A DNA stretch of 64,000 bases from Corylus avellana (lineage: Eukaryota > Streptophyta > Magnoliopsida > Fagales > Betulaceae), in the NCBI RefSeq assembly GCF_901000735.1, contig NC_081541.1, forward strand, positions 38,217,142 to 38,281,141, written 5' to 3'. Of this stretch, positions 58,739 through 64,000 are shown piece by piece (the stretch's first letter is position 1; every line of letters starts with the position of its first letter). The position numbers and the translations under genes were made by a program. Below the pieces are notes generated by a model, which worked only from the letters and a program-made list of their open reading frames with translations, made no database searches and was not told the DNA's origin.

Positions 58739-61606
58739 CCTACAAAACCAAAACAAATTAATATGTTTGGAAGACCCACTATCGCATGGTTAACAAAAAT
58801 GAAGGTTGATATTTTGTGAAACAACTCTTTTCTTAAAATAAATCTAACTTAAGCGTATGGATGGAAAAGAGGGAAACATAAACTCAATGATTTTTTTTTT
58901 TTTTTTTAAAGAGAGGTTCCTCATCACAAGAGACAGACACACACAGAGAGGAAGAGAGGTGGAATGGACATGAACAAATGGTTTACATTGACAACAATAA
59001 GAATTTCGAGATTAAATAGAACTTAAAAGACTAAATTGATAATAGAGTCGAACTTTGATCTCAACGGACTCAAACTTTGATGGATTAAAGTAGAATCTAC
59101 TCTAGACAGTATATGTCCAATTGAAACTAGTGCTAAAGCAATGTTGAATTCTTATTCCTTCCTCTCTTTTTTATGTTAAACAGCTAAAACAATCTTGAAT
59201 CCTTATAGTATTTTTACAAATGCAGAGTTCTATTGGCACTGACGTAAGTTTCATGGCCTGCAAGTCATTAAAGTACCTTAATATTCTACCATCATGGTTT
59301 GGTTCAAGTACAAACTGATCTTCATTTGGTATTGCAATAGGCTTGTATTTGAGACCTCGACGTCAATAATCCATTTGCAAGTTAGCAAAAACCAGCATGC
59401 TTTATGGTACACAAAACCAATTACACAATCATTCCTAAACTTTCAAAAAAAAAAAATTTCTTTTTGTTTTTCTTCCTCGAAAGATAGTGCAGAAGTAGAC
59501 ATTTGGCTAGCATTTTCCAGTCTAGTTTCTACCTGTAAAGACAAAGATTTGGAATGCAGCTAGCTGCTACTCATATCAGTTCTCTTAAGAAATGTCTGCA
59601 AGAAATGAGTCTACAGTCTAATAAGCTAACTATTCCATTGAATAGTGCCGCTGTAGCTACCATGCTGACCTCTCCATTTCATTCTGAAATGAACAATGAT
59701 CCTCTCCATTTCATTTGAAATTGATAGTATCTATTTTATTGTTGTAATTTAAAGTTTGTGCATTTAACCATGTACATAATGCGACATTTGGCAAGTCTTT
59801 TAAAAAATTTAAATATTATGGCATCATGTACACTGTTAGATGTGCCAACTTTAAATTCTAACCATAACAATGGATACTATGAGAATCCTACTCCTGACCT
59901 TGCAGGAATAATACTTAACACACAAACACACACACACATGCAGGCACATGCACACTTTGTGGGTTCGTTTGATAAACGATTTTGTTTTGGTTTTGGTTCG
60001 ATACTGTAGTAAAAAGTAATTGATGTGAAAAAAAGTAAAAATGTTTTTTTTTTTAAAAAAAAAAAAAACAGTGGAAAAGTAAGAATGTTTGGTGAGAAAA
60101 AATGAAAAATTTGTGTTTTGTAGAGATTTTTTTATTTGAATAGTAATAAAAAATGATTGATGTGATGTAAAAATTAAGAGAAAATTGAAAAAATGAAAAA
60201 GTGAGATGAATAGTGTAATGCCAAAATCATGGCAAAACCGTTTATCAAACAGAGCCAAAGATGCCAACATTTGGAATGACTATTTCTAAAAATAAGGATG
60301 GTTGATTATTTTTTGGTTTGAGGTTGATGCAAATACACCTTTCAGGCTACTTGACAAGACAATTAAAAATGAGCATAGGACTTAGGTAAAACTCCATCAG
60401 CATGATATTGGAAGCATCAATTTAGATGCAATCTTCAATGTGACATCTAATACTTAACCACGCACACACACACAAGGCAGTTAAACAGAGGAATATGAGT
60501 CAGTTAAAGATGTCTATCTGTCAAACATCATTATTCTCTTCATAAGCTTGCCAAGAAATCCCAGAAGAGCTTCAGCAAGGAAACTTGTGGAATCTCAAAT
60601 CATTCAACCAATTGACCAAAACCGAGTCAGATTCCATCCCCAATTAACTTCTAAAATGCTTTAGCAAGGAAGCATCATTAACACTGTGCAGTCCAAGTTA
60701 GACAATGTCAATCAAAAGGCGGGATCAGGTAAATGTTGGACAATACTATCAAAAGGCAGTGCTAGCTCACCAAACGAGGTTTATGAGTGTGCAGTCCAAG
60801 TTAGACAATGTTTTTGCAGCATGAGCATGAACAAATTCAGCGTCAAAAGTAGAGAGCAGAGGTGGCATATAATACATAGAGTTGCTGAATTAATTTGCTA
60901 GGTTATGGATCCATCGACCAAAGAACCACTTCTACAAAAAATTGAGTTATATAGGTTCAAAATAATTTGAGTTTCAATTGATCACACATTTAAAACAAAA
61001 CTAGGCAAAAACAAATTCGATAGAATTCACTTTAATCTTTATACAGAACCAAGAAAATGGAATCCTATTTACTAGAATTCACTTTAATCTTTCCAAAGGT
61101 ACTACCCAAATTCAAAGTAAAGTACTAAAAGATATGATAAGCAAATCCAAACACTCGCTTCAGTCAGTTTTACAAAGTAACAAACACCAAACTCTTCCCA
61201 TCAGCCGCATCAAATTAAAATCATTACTTTCAATCACCCTCATCAAAACCTTTAACAACATCATCACATAATCCAATACTCACACTTCATCTTCAACAGT
61301 TACGCCATTCATTTGGCATTCCACACATACCAGGTATATATTATGGTTTACATAAATCATTAAAAGTTCAATATGAAATGAATTCTACCACATTTCTTTT
61401 ATTTTGGTTCCAAAAACCATATTTTATCCTATGTAATGAAAATTCCATGCCAACCCATATCCATTTCAGTTTCATAAACCCATTCCCCCACCATTCAAAA
61501 CAAAAAGCCCAAAATCAGACAATTACATATAAGCAGATCAATTCAAAGACACAGAATTCATTCATTCATTCATTCTAACAAAACAAACCCATTTCTCCTT
61601 ACTTCT
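58739..61606. other. Spacer, no gene seen
   Basis: A/T-rich DNA with CA repeats (59916-59940, 60460-60475), a MITE, and a short direct repeat of GTGCAGTCCAAGTTAGACAA (60685 and 60790). Short open frames show no recognisable domain. Confidence 0.5.
59957..60260. mobile_element. hAT-type MITE
   Basis: Inverted ends GGTTCGTTTGATAAACGATTT and AAACCGTTTATCAAACAGAGCC flank an A/T-rich interior with GATACTGTAGTAAAAAG and ATTGATGTGA. Confidence 0.7.
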
Positions 61607-61918
61607 CTACCAAGACGCCTTCTTAATGCCGTTGAGAGCACCTCGGGAAGCCAGTTCGCGGAAAACGATACGGGACATCCGGAAGAGCTGGTACACTCCA
61701 CGAGGGCGGCCGGTGAAGATGCAGCGGTTTCTGATGCGCGTGAAGGAGCTGTTTCTGGGCAACTTGGCAAGCTTCAACTGCATTTGTTCCCGAGCCTCGG
61801 CGGGGAGAGCAGGATCCCTCAGGAACGCCTTGAACAGCTTGTGCTTAAGCTCGTACTTCGCTGCCAATTCGCGGCGCTGGTTATCATGGATGTTGCGATT
61901 CTCCCGTCGGGTCTCCAT
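61607..61918 (-). CDS. Mitochondrial ribosomal protein uS14m, nuclear gene
   Basis: A single-exon frame of 103 residues: [20 protein letters not shown] at the start, [15 protein letters not shown] and [19 protein letters not shown] in the middle, and GIKKASW at the end. This is the plant mitochondrial S14 type of the small ribosomal subunit; it lacks the zinc-binding CxxC pairs. In many angiosperms rps14 moved from mitochondrion to nucleus, and this copy lies in ordinary nuclear DNA without mitochondrial flanks. It has no cleavable presequence; the basic N-terminus may itself serve for import. The coding part is clearly more GC-rich than its surroundings. A TATA-like CTATATTAA on the minus strand sits about 45 bp before the ATG. 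It is head to head with eL38-3, ATG to ATG 265 bp. A dead NUMT is less likely because the frame is fully open. Confidence 0.9.
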   Translation of the reverse strand: METRRENRNIHDNQRRELAAKYELKHKLFKAFLRDPALPAEAREQMQLKLAKLPRNSSFTRIRNRCIFTGRPRGVYQLFRMSRIVFRELASRGALNGIKKASW

Positions 61919-62183
61919 AAGCCTGCTTGATTACAGCAAAGAAAAAAGAGAGGTTAATATAGCGAGACCCATGGAAGCCTATTGGGCTTGCTCCAAACCC
62001 AGGCTCTCAGGCCTAAGGCCCATCCACGCTTTGAAATTGTCTAAAAGATGAGGGACAAAATGGGAAAAGATAAATATTTTTTTTTGGAATTAGGGTTTAT
62101 AAGCCTAGTACACTTGCGGCGGCCTTGGGGAGCACTCTGATCTGCTCTTCAGCCCCAGATCTCTTCTGCACGAAAAAGCGAAA
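61919..62183. promoter_or_regulatory. Divergent promoter between uS14m and eL38-3
   Basis: Contains TTGGGCTTG (about 61983), AAGGCCCATCC (62015-62025) and TAGGGTTTA (62091-62099), followed by the conserved eL38 leader ending CACGAAAAAGCGAAA. Confidence 0.75.
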
Positions 62184-64000
62184 ATGGTACCTCTCTTTTT
62201 TTATTTCTGTTTGGTTACTGGGAAAACGTTCGGGAAAAGAAATTAAAGATGCGCAATGATTTAGTTCTTAAATTCGTCTTCAGTATTGAGTTAGGTAGCT
62301 GTGGTCTTGCTAAGTACTGTTGAGTTTTTTCTGTTCCTGGAAGCCGAAAAAGAGATTTTATTTTTAATTTTTGTATTTATTATTATTATTTTTTTTTAGT
62401 TTTCTCAGCAACTTATGGTTGTTAATGACAATTTATAAAAGCAATTTTATTTCCTCTTTTTAAATAGTAAATTTTAACTTTTTAAAATTTTCTCAGTAAC
62501 CAAAATGGTGGGTAAGTGATCAATGTCCAAAAAATTCTAGTTCTCTCTTGTATTTTGGTTTTTAATGTCTTATTTATCAGAAACCAATGGAGCGTTGATG
62601 ATCATTTTCAAAACTGGTTTCGTACTCTTGCCTTTTGTTTTTAGGGGTTTATGGCTTTTGGTGCTAAGCTAAAAGTAAATCTTTTTAAAGCAAGTAAAAA
62701 ACTAAACTGAACATGACCAACATAATTCAAGCTGGAAATCAAAACTAGGTAAATTATTCATTTGTTTAATTTTCTCAGTGAAAAAAAAAATATTTTGTTC
62801 ATTTCTCTTGTATTATTATTGGGAGTTTGTTAGGGCTATGTTCAATTTAACCTTGATATGTTGTAACCCACAAAACGTGTACCAATGCTTTTTTTATTTT
62901 CGAAGTATATGTAGATATATCATTATTGATGTATTATGTATATATACATATATGTACGCTCACTATTGTTATTTCCTATTCTTGATGTCTTGTTCGAAGA
63001 GAACTCTAACTGTCAACTTCTCATTCAGTTTGAACACATCTTATAAATACGGTTTTGGGGTTTTTTAGTGTTATAGTTGTCAGCTTGGTGATTCCCTTGT
63101 AGATTATTGGTGTGAGTGTTAATCTTTATGTTGCTATCACTGCAATTTGTGCGCATGTGGTTTTCTTTTGTCTTTTTGTAATTATTAAATGATTGTGGTT
63201 TGGAGTTTTTGAATTGCTCCTGTTTGGTTGAGAAAATCTGGTTCAGCATTTCACTGGATGCTGTGAAACCTTGGGTGGAAAGACTACAGATTTTGAGATT
63301 TTGCCTCTTATTTGTTTTGTTTTATGGTTGCCTGAAAATTCCCGAGATAATACTTAGCCTACTGCTACCTTCTTGTAACCATTCCCTAGTAGGTAAAACT
63401 AATGTAGAATCAGATTTTACTGTCACTGTGGTTTGTCCAACTGGCTTCTCAGCCACCACGCGGAGGGGAAATGGCCATTTTAGCCTCAGTTTGTCTTTAG
63501 TTTTATTTTTGTCATCTTTTTTTTTTTTTTTTTTTTTTTTTTTTCCCATCTTGAAATTTATATATTATTGGTGATAAGCTAGAAGATACAACAATATTTT
63601 CTAGCAAGTGGAAAGCAAGTGGAAAGATAGATATAATAATATGAGAGTGAAGTTTAGTATCAAACCATTTATTTGTCATCTGGTGGTTTGTTAATATTTT
63701 AATATATTAATAAGCCCGTCATCTTCCCAGTTTGAACTGAGAGTGTGTCAGTTTTTGCACAAATGATCCAAATTAAGTTGAGTTCACCGGAGACGAAAAC
63801 AATATAAAGGAGTTTAATACTGATTACTAAACATGGTTAATTATTTATGCATAATTGTTGAGATGTTTTATGTGGACCGTGTATGGTGGTGGTGCTAAGC
63901 TAGAGGAATGGGCAACTTAGTTGGTCAATAAGAAGCTATGTTGAGTATTGCTGGACTCGAGTTTGGTATTAACTTCCATTTGGTTGTTATTACAGTTACG
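62184..64000 (+). CDS. RPL38: Ribosomal protein eL38, copy 3 (runs off the window)
   Basis: Only the first coding exon, ATG at 62184-62186, and the start of intron 1 are in the window. The leader GCACGAAAAAGCGAAAATG, the donor GTACCTCT and the whole visible intron match copies 1 and 2 in order, including the 82-bp unit (once) and the first bases of a minisatellite unit at 63931. By comparison, exon 2 should lie about 0.3-1 kb past the end. Whether the gene is intact cannot be judged here. It shares its promoter with uS14m. Confidence 0.82.

Noticed and set aside
61626..62051. 141-codon plus-strand frame
   Set aside because: Antisense of uS14m and its promoter.

Overview
The window is nuclear DNA of a flowering plant, almost certainly a eudicot and possibly a woody species (species not determined). 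Evidence: many short GT-AG introns, CYP714-type cytochrome P450 genes, plant-style ribosomal-protein promoters (telo-box plus GGCCCA boxes), and dense Ty1/copia, Ty3/gypsy, LINE, SINE, hAT and Mutator-like debris. Two runs of exactly 100 N (5179-5278 and 33987-34086) are scaffold gaps of unknown true size, and both sit in repeated DNA.

Region 1, about 1-38750, is a tandem array of CYP714-family P450s (CYP72 clan, five exons). Copies C (16956-20078) and E (35132-37629) are open end to end, 514 and 515 codons when joined at consensus splice sites. Copy A (187-3401) carries a nonsense codon in exon 1, a 2-bp frameshift in exon 4 and a solo LTR in intron 1. Copy B (10539-11755) lacks exons 1-2 and has a frameshift, a 6-bp deletion through the PERF motif and a GC splice donor. 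Copy D (33639-33933) is exon 1 only, with the same nonsense codon as A, and ends at a gap. A, B and E share long 3' flanks with the same Mutator-type MITE; A and B also share a BED-finger hAT transposase relic. Inserted in and between them are a nearly whole copia element (5279-10161, minus), a plastid atpB fragment (4934-5126), a nest of copia, gypsy solo LTR and antisense copia (20955-27008), a degenerate LINE (27018-31490) and several MITEs.

Region 2, 38900-64000, is gene-rich. It has a small predicted plastid membrane protein (38907-39401), an eight-exon RRM nucleolar protein of the NIFK/Nop15 type on the minus strand (41480-44489), three tandem genes for ribosomal protein eL38 (45089-49067, 53616-56257, 62184 to beyond the end), each with a first coding exon that is only the ATG, and a nuclear gene for mitochondrial ribosomal protein uS14m (61607-61918, minus). 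eL38-1 is head to head with the NIFK-like gene and eL38-3 with uS14m, so two short divergent promoters serve ribosome-related pairs. The eL38 paralogues share introns and flanks but differ by insertions: a retroposed 5S rRNA with an 18-bp target duplication, a 1.2-kb Mutator-like element with a 9-bp target duplication, and an expanded 148-bp minisatellite.

The P450 array probably acts in gibberellin or terpenoid oxidation by family analogy; no other biosynthetic genes accompany it. I see no convincing novel defence or mobile system. The most interesting signals are the retroposed 5S, the Mutator-like element with gene-like cargo, the mosaic P450 copy B, and the repeated pairing of eL38 with ribosome-related genes.
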